Shown here one piece after another: positions 26,692 to 35,280 of a stretch of 64,000 nucleotides of DNA. Origin of the DNA: Cyclobacteriaceae bacterium. Its GTDB lineage: Bacteria; Bacteroidota; Bacteroidia; Cytophagales; Cyclobacteriaceae. The notes below the pieces were generated by a model. The model ran no database searches, had not been told where the DNA came from, and saw only the letters and a program-made list of their open reading frames with translations. The stretch covers positions 1,798,001-1,862,000 of the forward strand of contig JABFRS010000001.1 of the NCBI GenBank assembly GCA_013141055.1, in the 5' to 3' direction. Every line of letters begins with the position of its first letter. Within the stretch, counting starts at the first letter, position 1. The translations under genes were made by a program, and so were the position numbers.

Positions 26692-27089
26692 GGATAATAA
26701 TCGGGAGTATTTTCAATTTAAGAAAATTAATTAACAACGGTAACTCTTTTATTGTTAGTCTTTTCGAATCGTACCCTTAGAATTAAGGTCCATATGGGAT
26801 ATGAAAAGTTACTATTACTGATACCACAATGTAAGAACTTTGCATTCATTCCAATTCAAATTAGATTAATTCAAATTACCATCGTTGACTTTCGAGCTGC
26901 CATTCTCCAAATCTGCACAAACAGAATCAAACCATTTTTAAAACCCAACCTTCGCTGAATAGTCATCGTTTACTTTCTAAGTGACAAGACTAATTTTTTT
27001 ATTCCATGTTGTTAGGAAGATAGGAATTTTCTAAAGCTCATTTCACACCTTGCTTCGTAGACCAGTGGAAGCCGTAAAGCGGAAAAGGA
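26692..27089. other. gene-free interval containing one copy of a dispersed repeat
   Basis: AT-rich with no convincing coding frame. Its right half carries the repeat at 26903-27000. It separates the toxin locus from the mobile-element-type regulator pair. Confidence 0.5.
26903..27000 (+). repeat. dispersed repeat, copy 1
   Basis: About 98 bases resembling 54407-54505 over the whole length. Shared blocks: TTCTCCAAATC, CAAACAGAA, TTAAAAC, CAACCTT, ATAGTC followed by TCGTTTA, and GACTAATTTTTTT at the end. Weaker similarity extends about 15 bases to the left. Both copies are in the same orientation and non-coding. Confidence 0.7.
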
Positions 27090-27425
27090 ATGGATACATC
27101 TAATTCGAATGATAACAATTTAAAGAGGTCGTCAACGTATCGCGATCAGTTATTAACAATTGGTGATCTGGAAGCCGTTAAAAACGAATTACTGCTTGAA
27201 ATCAAAAGCGTTCTTAAGACTTCAAATGGTCAATCACCAAAGCAATGGCTTCGAACATCTGAAGTTAGAAAGATACTGGGAGTTTCACCTGGCACTCTAC
27301 AAAATCTTAGAGTCAATAGAACCCTCTCCTACACAAAGATAGGCGGCATTGTATTCTACAAGCATGACGACATTCTTAAACTTTTGGAAGACAACTGCAT
27401 CACTAGAAAGGATAACAATGGATAG
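27090..27425 (+). CDS. helix-turn-helix (excisionase/MerR-type) protein of an integrated element
   Basis: 111 residues. The N-terminus is charged and helical (QLLTIGDLEAVKNELLLEIK), followed by an HTH_17-type domain (LRTSEVRKILGVSPGTLQNL, then IGGIVFYKHDDILKLLE). Such proteins are common on Bacteroidota conjugative and mobilisable elements, next to genes like the one that follows here. The next gene starts inside its last codons (eight-base overlap). No integrase or mobilisation gene is nearby, so it seems to be a remnant of such an element. Confidence 0.8.
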   Translation: MDTSNSNDNNLKRSSTYRDQLLTIGDLEAVKNELLLEIKSVLKTSNGQSPKQWLRTSEVRKILGVSPGTLQNLRVNRTLSYTKIGGIVFYKHDDILKLLEDNCITRKDNNG

Positions 27426-27756
27426 CTTACATCAACAGCTTACCTGTTATATAGATAAGATGGTTTCAGATGAACGACTGAAACCAGTCCACTTATCCCT
27501 TTCTATGGCGCTCTGTCACTCCTGGATTGAAAGTCAATTTGAGAGTCGTTACCGTGTTTCACGAAAGCGTCTTATGAGAGCCTCGCACATTCGTTCCAAA
27601 GCCACCTATCATAAGGCAATCAAAGAACTTCAGCGGTTAGGATACATGAAGTACGCTCCTTCATACCACCCGAGGAAGGGCAGTCAGATAACAATGATTA
27701 TGGAATATAAACAGAAGGAGTATCTAGGCATTCGAAGTATTTACGGCAATAAGTAA
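27418..27756 (+). CDS. winged-helix regulator-like protein of a mobile element
   Basis: 112 residues from the ATG at 27418, which overlaps the stop of the HTH gene. An upstream in-frame start would lie inside that gene and is less likely. The pattern LKPVHLSLSMALCHSWIESQF, shown here as HLSLSMALCHSWIES, then SKATYHKAIKELQRLGYMKY and YHPRKGSQITM, is typical of the small replication/transcription winged-helix proteins that accompany excisionase-type HTH genes on Bacteroidota mobile elements. Exact function unknown. Confidence 0.75.
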   Translation: MDSLHQQLTCYIDKMVSDERLKPVHLSLSMALCHSWIESQFESRYRVSRKRLMRASHIRSKATYHKAIKELQRLGYMKYAPSYHPRKGSQITMIMEYKQKEYLGIRSIYGNK

Positions 27757-27856
27757 AATCATTCGGTAAGTCTGTATCTCAATCATCAAACTCTTCAATA
27801 TTTTATTAATTCGTGTAGAAGTTCAATTCAATCGAATAATTGACTTATTCGATATA

Positions 27857-28159
27857 CTACGGCTTACCTCCCTTAAATTTTTCTAGTTCATTTTTTTGTT
27901 GGTCAACTAATTTCCGTAAGGTCTCATTTTGCTTCCCACATTCGATGTTTAGCTGATATTGGCGCTTAGCTTCATCAGCATTGAGTCGAGCCATGTTATG
28001 GGACTGCTCTTCTAAAAGTCTTGCTTTGTTTTTCCAGTACTGTGTGCTGTCCGAGGTAACCAGTTTTTCAATAGATGATTTCATTTGTTTTTTGGTACCG
28101 CTGAAGCAGAAAAAACTCAAGCACACTGCCACGAAGATTATTACAATTTTTTTACTCAT
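27857..28159 (-). CDS. small secreted coiled-coil protein, function unknown
   Basis: 100 residues. Signal peptide (about 1-20; IVIIFVAVCLSFFCFSG), no acceptable lipobox. The rest is highly charged, helical and coiled-coil-like (LLEEQSHNMARLNADEAKRQ, then TLRKLVDQQKNELEKFKGG). Not recognised as a known family. Convergent with the preceding mobile-element-type gene. Confidence 0.6.
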   Translation of the reverse strand: MSKKIVIIFVAVCLSFFCFSGTKKQMKSSIEKLVTSDSTQYWKNKARLLEEQSHNMARLNADEAKRQYQLNIECGKQNETLRKLVDQQKNELEKFKGGKP

Positions 28160-29013
28160 AGATTTAAATTAATTGACTTTTAGAACTACTGGTTTTTTTA
28201 AATAAAAAAGCAACATGGGCAAGTTGAACACAAAGTCTGCAGCAAGATTGCCTTCATCTCACCCATGCTGAGGTTTTGGTAATCCTACTGAAGACAAACG
28301 GATTTTGAAAGTAATCAACCTAAATCTAGTGTATAGCCGCCAAACAATTATCATGTATAATGGAAATGCCTCGCTCAATTGCCTTATTAATTAAAAAGTA
28401 TTTTTAATCGGCATCCTAAGTTTTAAACAGATTTTCGATTGGCTTAGGGTTTCTTGTTGATGCGTAGCGGAAACTCAATATAAAATAGTTTCGGTCTCTC
28501 GAAAATCAAAAACGGTTGGATAGATTTTATTTGCGTAAGCCCAGTGGATGAAAATTATCGACGACACCTACAATTTTAACGCATTATTCTTGAAATTGAG
28601 CTTTGACACGATAGCTTCTATTTCGTCAGAAAATTCAAATCCCTTTGCTGCCATTTCGTTTAGATAGTTGCCGATTTATGGTTTTCAATCTTGGAATCAA
28701 ACAATTTCCTTCAAAGCCTCCTGTTTATTTAGAAGGTTAACGTAATTCAGGCATAAGGATTTAAGCAAAAATTATCAGTCAATTGACAGACATAGTCATT
28801 AACTACATTGGAGGCTAAAGCAAGATTCCTTTTCTCGTTTGTTGCGGGTTGATATTGTAAATATGTTCTTTCAGTTTTTTAGGTTAGCAGCATTAAACTT
28901 TCAATGCTAAAAATAGTTTCATTTGAAATATAACAGGGTATGCATTGATCATCTATAAAATTGGTGTAATTATTATTTGATATTTCCTTGCTATCATTGC
29001 ACGTTATTTACAA
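28160..29013. other. 850-base interval with degenerate coding remnants
   Basis: No intact gene. On the minus strand 28568-28675 reads GNYLNEMAAKGFEFSDEIEA and a further 14 codons to a stop, a protein-like fragment with no start. A minus-strand hairpin-like element, CATGGG/CCCATG followed by TTTTTT, lies at about 28205-28265 and would suit the end of a lost minus-strand gene. The last 100 bases are AT-rich and probably contain the promoter of the TonB-dependent receptor. Confidence 0.4.
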
Positions 29014-30954
29014 ATGCGTATCCCTTATCTCAACACCGTTTATTCAGCAGACCTGATAAAACTGGTTTTCTTATTTGCATCATTTACGGCCAACGCGCAG
29101 AGCGACTCATTGCTACTTCAGGAGGTAACGATTACGTCCAGTATTATTCCAACAGGTGTATCACAGACAGGCCGAAATATTTTAACAATTTCTGGTGACA
29201 CATTTGCCAAGCTTCCCGTGAATTCGGTTGAAGAACTATTGCGCTATGTTCCGGGACTTGAGGTTCAATCGCGTGGTCCAATGGGATCCCAGAGTGATTT
29301 TGTTGTTCGTGGCGGGACTTTCCAACAAGTGCTTGTGATTCTTGATGGCTTGAGATTGAATGATCCCAACTCAGGACATTTCACCTCCTATATTCCAATC
29401 ACCCCCGCGCAAATCGATCGAATTGAAGTTTTAAAGGGAGCATCCTCTGCATTGTATGGATCTGACGCAGTGGGTGGTGTGATTCACATTATTACCAAAG
29501 CATTTGCAAGCATAACGACAAAAGCGAATTCGTTTGGCGGGCAAGTTATTGCGGGACAATTCGGATTGTATAATATAAATGGAGGTGGGTCATACAATAC
29601 AGAAAATACATCGATAGACGCTGGTATTTTATCGAACAATGCATCCGGACAACAACAACGTGGTATCAAAGGATTTTTTCATAATACGACATTGTCTGCA
29701 GGGCTTAACCAAAATCTTGGTCGTGGCTGGTCAGCAGCGTTGAGAGCATCATATGACTCGCGTGAATTTGCCGCGCAAAACTTTTACACCACGTTCGTGT
29801 CAGATACTGCTAATGAAAAAGTTACTACGAGCTGGAATCAGGTTATGATTGCTCATGCTGGCGCAAAAGACCGCATTTCGTTACAGGCTGGTTACAAAGA
29901 AGTGAACGATACTTATCAATTTAATTCCGTGTCAGCAGCGAATCAAAGCAAATCGAAATTATTGCAATCACTTGCTATGTATGAGTACTCTTTCTCTAAA
30001 AAAACAAATGTTATTGCCGGGCTTCAATTGCAGCAAAGAAATATATCGTCGAACGACCGCGGTCAGCATACAATCAATCAACAGGCAATCTTTTTGGTTC
30101 TCAAACAGACTATCGGTGAACATTTGACGATAAGCCCGACGCTCCGATTGGATAATGATGAACGAAGTGGGACTGAATTTGTACCCCAGCTCAACGTTAG
30201 CTTCGCCACAGGAAACCTTCAGTTACGCGCGAGTGGTGGAAAAACAATCCGGCAGGCAGATTTTACAGAGAGGTATAACAATTATGACAAAACATTGGTA
30301 ACAAGTGGCAGAATTGGTAATCCGGATCTTTTTGCTGAACGATCGTTTAGCTACGAAGCAGGGGTTGATTATTGGCTCCCGGGAAAAGATGTAAAGTTTT
30401 CCGGCACCATTTTTCAGCAGAAGTTCAATAAGCTGATTGATTACGTAAACACGCCTTACGCAGAGATGCCTCGTCAGGAAAATATTTCGCCTTCAGGAAC
30501 ATACGCGTTGGCAAGAAATATTTCCGATGTTACAACTTCTGGTGCAGAGGTTGATATTTCAATGCGACATACCACGGGTAATGGGTCAGCTCTTTTCTCA
30601 GCACTTGGATTCATTATCCTCGATTCGTCAAGTCCGGAAGGAACGCCATCACTCTATCTTTCAAGTCACGCAAGATTTATGACAAACCTCACTGCTGGAT
30701 TTTCGACTCCACGCTATGCGTTCAGCATAACCGGACTTTATAAAACAAGACCGGAACAAATTGCATCAACGATCACTACGCCGATTTCAAGCAGCTACAT
30801 TGTTTTGAATGTTAAAGTGGAATACTTTGTTGTTAGAGGTAAGGTGAGCATATTTCTTCAGATTGATAATATCTTTGATGAGAACTATAGCGATATTCTG
30901 GGATCCATCATGCCATCGCGATGGGTAATTGGAGGAGTTAAGGTTATGTTTTAA
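29014..30954 (+). CDS. TonB-dependent outer membrane receptor (BtuB/Cir type)
   Basis: 646 residues. Signal peptide ending near SFTANAQS (about residue 31). Plug domain with LPVNSVEELLRYVPGLEVQ, QSDFVVRGGTFQQVLVILDG and IDRIEVLKGASSALYGSDAV, the standard plug motifs; then a beta-barrel ending in a C-terminal Phe (VIGGVKVMF). No carboxypeptidase-like N-terminal extension or signalling domain, so it is of the short cofactor/siderophore class rather than SusC. Standing alone, its substrate (vitamin, metal chelate) cannot be told. Confidence 0.92.
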   Translation: MRIPYLNTVYSADLIKLVFLFASFTANAQSDSLLLQEVTITSSIIPTGVSQTGRNILTISGDTFAKLPVNSVEELLRYVPGLEVQSRGPMGSQSDFVVRGGTFQQVLVILDGLRLNDPNSGHFTSYIPITPAQIDRIEVLKGASSALYGSDAVGGVIHIITKAFASITTKANSFGGQVIAGQFGLYNINGGGSYNTENTSIDAGILSNNASGQQQRGIKGFFHNTTLSAGLNQNLGRGWSAALRASYDSREFAAQNFYTTFVSDTANEKVTTSWNQVMIAHAGAKDRISLQAGYKEVNDTYQFNSVSAANQSKSKLLQSLAMYEYSFSKKTNVIAGLQLQQRNISSNDRGQHTINQQAIFLVLKQTIGEHLTISPTLRLDNDERSGTEFVPQLNVSFATGNLQLRASGGKTIRQADFTERYNNYDKTLVTSGRIGNPDLFAERSFSYEAGVDYWLPGKDVKFSGTIFQQKFNKLIDYVNTPYAEMPRQENISPSGTYALARNISDVTTSGAEVDISMRHTTGNGSALFSALGFIILDSSSPEGTPSLYLSSHARFMTNLTAGFSTPRYAFSITGLYKTRPEQIASTITTPISSSYIVLNVKVEYFVVRGKVSIFLQIDNIFDENYSDILGSIMPSRWVIGGVKVMF

Positions 30955-31661
30955 AAAGTGTTCAGAAGTTCTAGTAATACAAATTATCTTTACAAAGTGA
31001 ACTGGCCTCATGAGGTAGCTAATGCGTCAGCGATGTAGATGCGATTCGCACTGAAATTTAATGGCAATACTGTAATTCAACCGACAGAATCTTTCAATAA
31101 GCTCATTCATCCGGAATTTTATGATGTACAGGCTTTTATCTTAAATACAGGATACGGTTCGCTGGAAAGAATGATCCTTGAACGAAGTGGATCTGGCACA
31201 CAAACACATGTTTGAAAAAGCAATTTCGTAACGGTCGATTTACCTACACTACGGATACGATTAAGCATTTGTTTAAAACGAAAAGAAGAGACCACACCAT
31301 AACGCTGCATAATAAAATATCAGACAGTGTCACTATGAAATTATGGTCCTGTCCCAAGACTCACTTTATGTTAAACTGAAAAGAAAAAACCGCACTTTTC
31401 TTACTGGATAAATTTAACTGTGTAATCAATGAGGCTTGCTTTTTATATTAACTAGCGAATTCGTCGATACAGGATATTTTGGATTTTATCCATAACATTA
31501 GATGGAAATCTAGGATAAGCAATGCCAAGAAGTTTGCGGACATAATCATAATCCGTGATACATTTCATCAATTTGACTATTGTAATCGGAGACTACAGTC
31601 GTGTGAGAGCCGAGTAGCGTTTGTTCTCGGTGGTGCCTATTTAGCTAATAGTTTGTGTTTT
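30955..31661. other. gene-poor interval with degenerate frames
   Basis: Only short frames. The most protein-like is plus 31039-31215 (58 codons, MRFALKFNGNTVIQPTESF onwards), followed in another frame by a stretch reading RFTYTTDTIKHLFKTKRRD up to about 31377. Together they look like a frameshifted, decayed gene of about 110 codons, but I do not recognise the family. Confidence 0.3.
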
Positions 31662-32198
31662 TTATAGTTTTAAGGCCATGACATGTCTCCGTTGCCCAGC
31701 TTTATGTCTGAAATCAAAACCTAGTTTTTGAAATGTTGACTTAAAACCCATAAATCTATAACTGGGTGATTCAAGGTCAACTGGATAAGCCTCTAAGTAT
31801 TTTGCGCCATTGTCTTTTGCGTACTTTATTGATTCTTTTATTAATTCTTCGGTTATTCCTTCTCCGCGATATTCTCTTTTGATAAAAAAACACACCAAAG
31901 ACCAAACATCGGTGAGTGAAATGTCACCCGATAACTTTTTGTAACTCCCCCTTGGTGCGATAGAGCACCAGGCAATTGGTTCAGAGTTGTCATAACAAAT
32001 AAGGCCAACTGGAGATTTATTATCAACATAGCTTTTCAAAGATGATTTTTTGTCAGCTTTGTTTGCTCGGTCAGTTCCTTCATTCATTTTACGCCATGCC
32101 ATACACCAACAATCATGCGGGCCACCTTTGCTTTCAAATAGTTTTTCCAGGTCCGTCCAGTTTGATCTGTTAATAGGTGTGAATTGCAATGTAGTCAT
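31662..32198 (-). CDS. GNAT-family N-acetyltransferase
   Basis: 178 residues from the ATG at 32198 (MTTLQFTPIN); an in-frame start 39 bases upstream is less typical. GNAT fold: acetyl-CoA binding region VCFFIKREYRGEGITEEL and the KYLEAYPVD strand. The N-terminal CWCMAWRKM stretch and the KSPVGLICYDNSEPIAWCSI strand match a subgroup of GNATs often found as single genes in Bacteroidota and annotated only by fold. Substrate unknown. Confidence 0.85.
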   Translation of the reverse strand: MTTLQFTPINRSNWTDLEKLFESKGGPHDCWCMAWRKMNEGTDRANKADKKSSLKSYVDNKSPVGLICYDNSEPIAWCSIAPRGSYKKLSGDISLTDVWSLVCFFIKREYRGEGITEELIKESIKYAKDNGAKYLEAYPVDLESPSYRFMGFKSTFQKLGFDFRHKAGQRRHVMALKL

Positions 32199-32380
32199 GT
32201 CCGAATATTTGCTAAATGTACGAATCAACGAATTCATTGAATGCTAAAAGTCTTTTTTAAGCCTACCTGAGCAATAAAATAATTAGTGCTCCGCTTTCAC
32301 AGAAACATCCGGCACGCGTTTTAGCTCACGGCATCTTGATACTATGGGATTGATTTTCATTCACTTGACAGGTTAAATGG

Positions 32381-32410
32381 TTGTTTATAATAGTAATACT
32401 ATTATATTTG
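32381..32410 (+). promoter_or_regulatory. promoter of the TetR-exporter operon
   Basis: TTG at 32381-32383 (preceded by GG rather than T) and a perfect TATATTTG at 32403-32410, spacer 19 bases, matching the Bacteroidota -33/-7 pattern. Predicted start of transcription about 32417, 12 bases before the ATG at 32429. Confidence 0.6.
32388..32404. promoter_or_regulatory. inverted repeat in the promoter spacer, candidate TetR operator
   Basis: Perfect 7-bp arms TAATAGT and ACTATTA around AAT, lying between the -33 and -7 elements. Binding here would block RNA polymerase, the usual autorepression arrangement for a TetR gene leading its exporter operon. Confidence 0.6.
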
Positions 32411-32428
32411 TATGTAAATATCATATTT

Positions 32429-33106
32429 ATGGCATCAGTACTCTCTTTTAAGCTTAATGAACACCTGTATCTGCGCGATCCGCAGCATACTGAACTTGGT
32501 CAGAACATTATTAGAAAGAGCGTTGATCTGATCGACCAACTGGGATTTGAGCATTTTACTTTTAAAAAGCTCGCCCAGGAAATAGAATCAACCGAAGCGT
32601 CAGTTTACCGGTATTTTGAGAATAAACATCGTCTATTACAATACCTTATCTCCTGGTACTGGAACTGGCTGGAATATAAAGTTGACCTGGCAACAAACTC
32701 CCTGACGAATCCCAGCGATAAACTCAAGGCATTTCTTAAAATTGTCGCCGAAGAGAAGAAATTCGACCCAACCTTTGAGTTTGTCGATGAAGAAGCGCTC
32801 GACAGAATCGTAATGGAAGAATTCGACAAGACGTTTCTGACAAAATGGGTTGATACCGATAACAAAGAAGGTCTCTTTCTGAGTTTCAAATCCCTTTGCA
32901 AAAAAATTGCTGCCATTATTAAAGAGATCAATCCTCAATACCCATATCCAAATGGTTTAATTAGTACCGCACTTCTTGCCGCGAAGAAGCAGCATTTTTT
33001 CGCGGAGCATCTGCCATCGTTGACTAACTTAAAGAACGACAAGAAGTTCCACCAGAACCTTTACCTTTTTCTGGAGTCACTGGTTTTTAATACCATTAAG
33101 AAATAG
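32429..33106 (+). CDS. TetR/AcrR-family transcriptional regulator
   Basis: 225 residues from the ATG at 32429; an in-frame TTG 48 bases upstream overlaps the promoter and is unlikely. N-terminal TetR HTH at about 25-70 (IRKSVDLIDQLGFEHFTFKK, then STEASVYRYFENKHRLLQYL). The C-terminal ligand-binding part is helical with two Phe/Asp-rich segments. First gene of a four-gene unit with ABC, HlyD and TolC components, two bases upstream of the ABC gene; likely the autorepressor of that exporter. Confidence 0.9.
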   Translation: MASVLSFKLNEHLYLRDPQHTELGQNIIRKSVDLIDQLGFEHFTFKKLAQEIESTEASVYRYFENKHRLLQYLISWYWNWLEYKVDLATNSLTNPSDKLKAFLKIVAEEKKFDPTFEFVDEEALDRIVMEEFDKTFLTKWVDTDNKEGLFLSFKSLCKKIAAIIKEINPQYPYPNGLISTALLAAKKQHFFAEHLPSLTNLKNDKKFHQNLYLFLESLVFNTIKK

Positions 33107-33108
33107 CA

Positions 33109-35271
33109 ATGCTTACCAACGGCCAGATTTACCGGACCCTGCGAGAGGCAGCCCTTATTACAGGTCATGATTTTGATCTGGAAGACATCCATCACGTCGA
33201 GTCCAATCAACGAACATATGATGACACGCAGTTAAACGAGTACCTCCGTGATTTAATTGAAGCTGGTAACAAAATCAGGATACTATTCCTGGAATATAAT
33301 CTTGAGAAGAAAGCCTTCAGTGATTTCCTGAAAAAGGAAATCGGCCCCGTGTTTACATTGCTACAATATTCGGACGGTCTACGGCCTGCATTGCTTGTTC
33401 CTGAAAAGAAAAAATGGAAATGCATTACGCTCGATTCAGATCGCAATCAGGAATCAACCACAAGTATTGAAGATCTTGCCTTATTCCAAAATGAGCATGG
33501 AGAAATAAAGTTTTTTGCAATATTCAATTATGATTCGCCGCTCGGCAATCCGCAAGAAGGAATGCCGTTGAGTCCCGTCAGAAGATTATTGACTTTATTG
33601 GGAACGGAACGAAAGGAAATCTTTTACATCCTTTTTTATGCTATCGTCATAGGCTTCGTCAGCTTGATTTTACCGCTCGGAATTCAAACCACAGTGGAAC
33701 TGGTGTCTGGCGGTGTTGTGTTTAGTTCTGTCTATGTGATGATTGGTCTGGTGATTCTCGGAGTCCTCTTAACGGGTGGATTACAAATCGTTCAAATCAG
33801 CCTTGTTGAATTTTTACAGCGAAGAATTTTTTCGAAGGCAGCCTTTGAATTCGCGTATCGTTTGCCGCGATTACGAATGGAAGCGATTCATAAAAGTTAC
33901 GCGCCAGAGCTGGTGAACAGGTTCTTTGATGTGATGACCATTCAGAAAGGTTTACCAAAGCTCCTTATTGATCTTACTTCGTCGGCGATACAGATTCTGT
34001 TTGGTCTCCTGCTCATCTCACTATACCACCCATTCTTTGTTTTTTTTGGTTTGATTTTACTGACAACACTTGTAGTAATCTTCTACCTCACCGGACCAAG
34101 GGGATTATCATCCTCCATCCTCGAATCAAAATATAAATATAAAGTTGCCCAATGGCTTGAAGAACTCGCGCGGGCGTTACCCTCTTTCAAGATGGCCGGT
34201 AATACAGATTTGCCACTGCGAAAAACGGATTACAATGTCAATAACTATTTGAAGAACAGGAGGATTCATTTCAACACACTGGTCACCCAGTTTTCATTTA
34301 TTGTCCTGTTCAAGGCATTGATTACGGGTGGTCTTTTGATCATGGGAACGCTTCTGGTAGTCGATCGGAAAATAACGCTGGGCCAGTTTGTTGCGGCAGA
34401 AATCGTTATCATTCTTATCCTGAATGCTGTTGAAAAAATAATAATGTACATGGATGTGGTGTATGATCTCTTGACGGCTGTTGACAAGGTCTCTCATGTG
34501 ACGGACATCCCTATCGAAAAAACAGGTGGATTTGATTTTCATTCCGTTGATAAAAGAGGTGTTAGCATTATACTAAAAGATTTGTCGTATCGCTACCCGG
34601 AAACCCAATCAACGGCACTCCAAAACATTAGCCTTCACATTAATCCAGGTGAAATTGTTTGTATTGCCGGGCCGGGAGACGCCGGAAAAACTACACTTAC
34701 AAATATCCTTACCGGATTCTATTCGGAGTTTCAGGGAGTAGCAACGATAAACGACTATTCTTTACGGGACCTTGATCTATCGCACCTACGTGATCAGATA
34801 GCCAAAAATATATCACAAGAGGATTTGTTCGATGGAACGGTGCTTGAAAATCTGACGGTTGGGAGATCGAGCGCGCGCATTGAGCATGTATTGGCCGCGA
34901 TTGACAGTGTTGGACTTAGTGATACCATTCACCGAATGCCGGGCGGACTTGAGGCGGCGGTTATCAGTGGTGGCAAAGGTCTTTCACATACCGTTGCCCA
35001 GAAATTGATTCTTGCCCGATGTCTTATAAAGAGACCTAAGCTGATTGTATTGAATGATTTCTTCGCGCTGTTAACCAAAGCCGATAAGTTGAAACTTCTC
35101 GGTTCGCTGATTCAGGAAGACCGGACGTGGACGCTGATTATTATCTCCAATGATCCGATCATAATGAGTGCCTGTGAGAAAATTATTCTGATGGAAAGTG
35201 GACGGATTAAAAGTGAAGGGTCATTCGAGGTGCTGTTGAAGAGTGGTGAGTTAAAAGAGTATACCTATTAA
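33109..35271 (+). CDS. type 1 secretion-like ABC exporter with substituted ATPase motifs
   Basis: 720 residues. The N-terminal 165 residues are a soluble domain without protease residues; six membrane helices lie at about 170-450; the nucleotide-binding domain is 485-720. Walker A is intact (GPGDAGKT, 521-528), as is the Q-loop Gln570. The signature reads ISGGKG (619-624), Walker B reads LIVLND (645-650, Asn and Asp where Asp and Glu are expected) and the switch His is Asn681 (SNDP). Whether these changes are normal for this subfamily cannot be decided here. Exports a peptide or lipid with the HlyD and TolC products. Confidence 0.85.
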   Translation: MLTNGQIYRTLREAALITGHDFDLEDIHHVESNQRTYDDTQLNEYLRDLIEAGNKIRILFLEYNLEKKAFSDFLKKEIGPVFTLLQYSDGLRPALLVPEKKKWKCITLDSDRNQESTTSIEDLALFQNEHGEIKFFAIFNYDSPLGNPQEGMPLSPVRRLLTLLGTERKEIFYILFYAIVIGFVSLILPLGIQTTVELVSGGVVFSSVYVMIGLVILGVLLTGGLQIVQISLVEFLQRRIFSKAAFEFAYRLPRLRMEAIHKSYAPELVNRFFDVMTIQKGLPKLLIDLTSSAIQILFGLLLISLYHPFFVFFGLILLTTLVVIFYLTGPRGLSSSILESKYKYKVAQWLEELARALPSFKMAGNTDLPLRKTDYNVNNYLKNRRIHFNTLVTQFSFIVLFKALITGGLLIMGTLLVVDRKITLGQFVAAEIVIILILNAVEKIIMYMDVVYDLLTAVDKVSHVTDIPIEKTGGFDFHSVDKRGVSIILKDLSYRYPETQSTALQNISLHINPGEIVCIAGPGDAGKTTLTNILTGFYSEFQGVATINDYSLRDLDLSHLRDQIAKNISQEDLFDGTVLENLTVGRSSARIEHVLAAIDSVGLSDTIHRMPGGLEAAVISGGKGLSHTVAQKLILARCLIKRPKLIVLNDFFALLTKADKLKLLGSLIQEDRTWTLIIISNDPIIMSACEKIILMESGRIKSEGSFEVLLKSGELKEYTY

Positions 35272-35280
35272 GGCAAGACG

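Noticed and set aside
26752..26958. 68-codon plus-strand frame
   Set aside because: No start signal, no family pattern, AT-rich; it overlaps the dispersed repeat.
27857..28159. Lipoprotein call for the small coiled-coil protein
   Set aside because: The Cys in its hydrophobic segment is preceded by SFF, which does not fit a lipobox.
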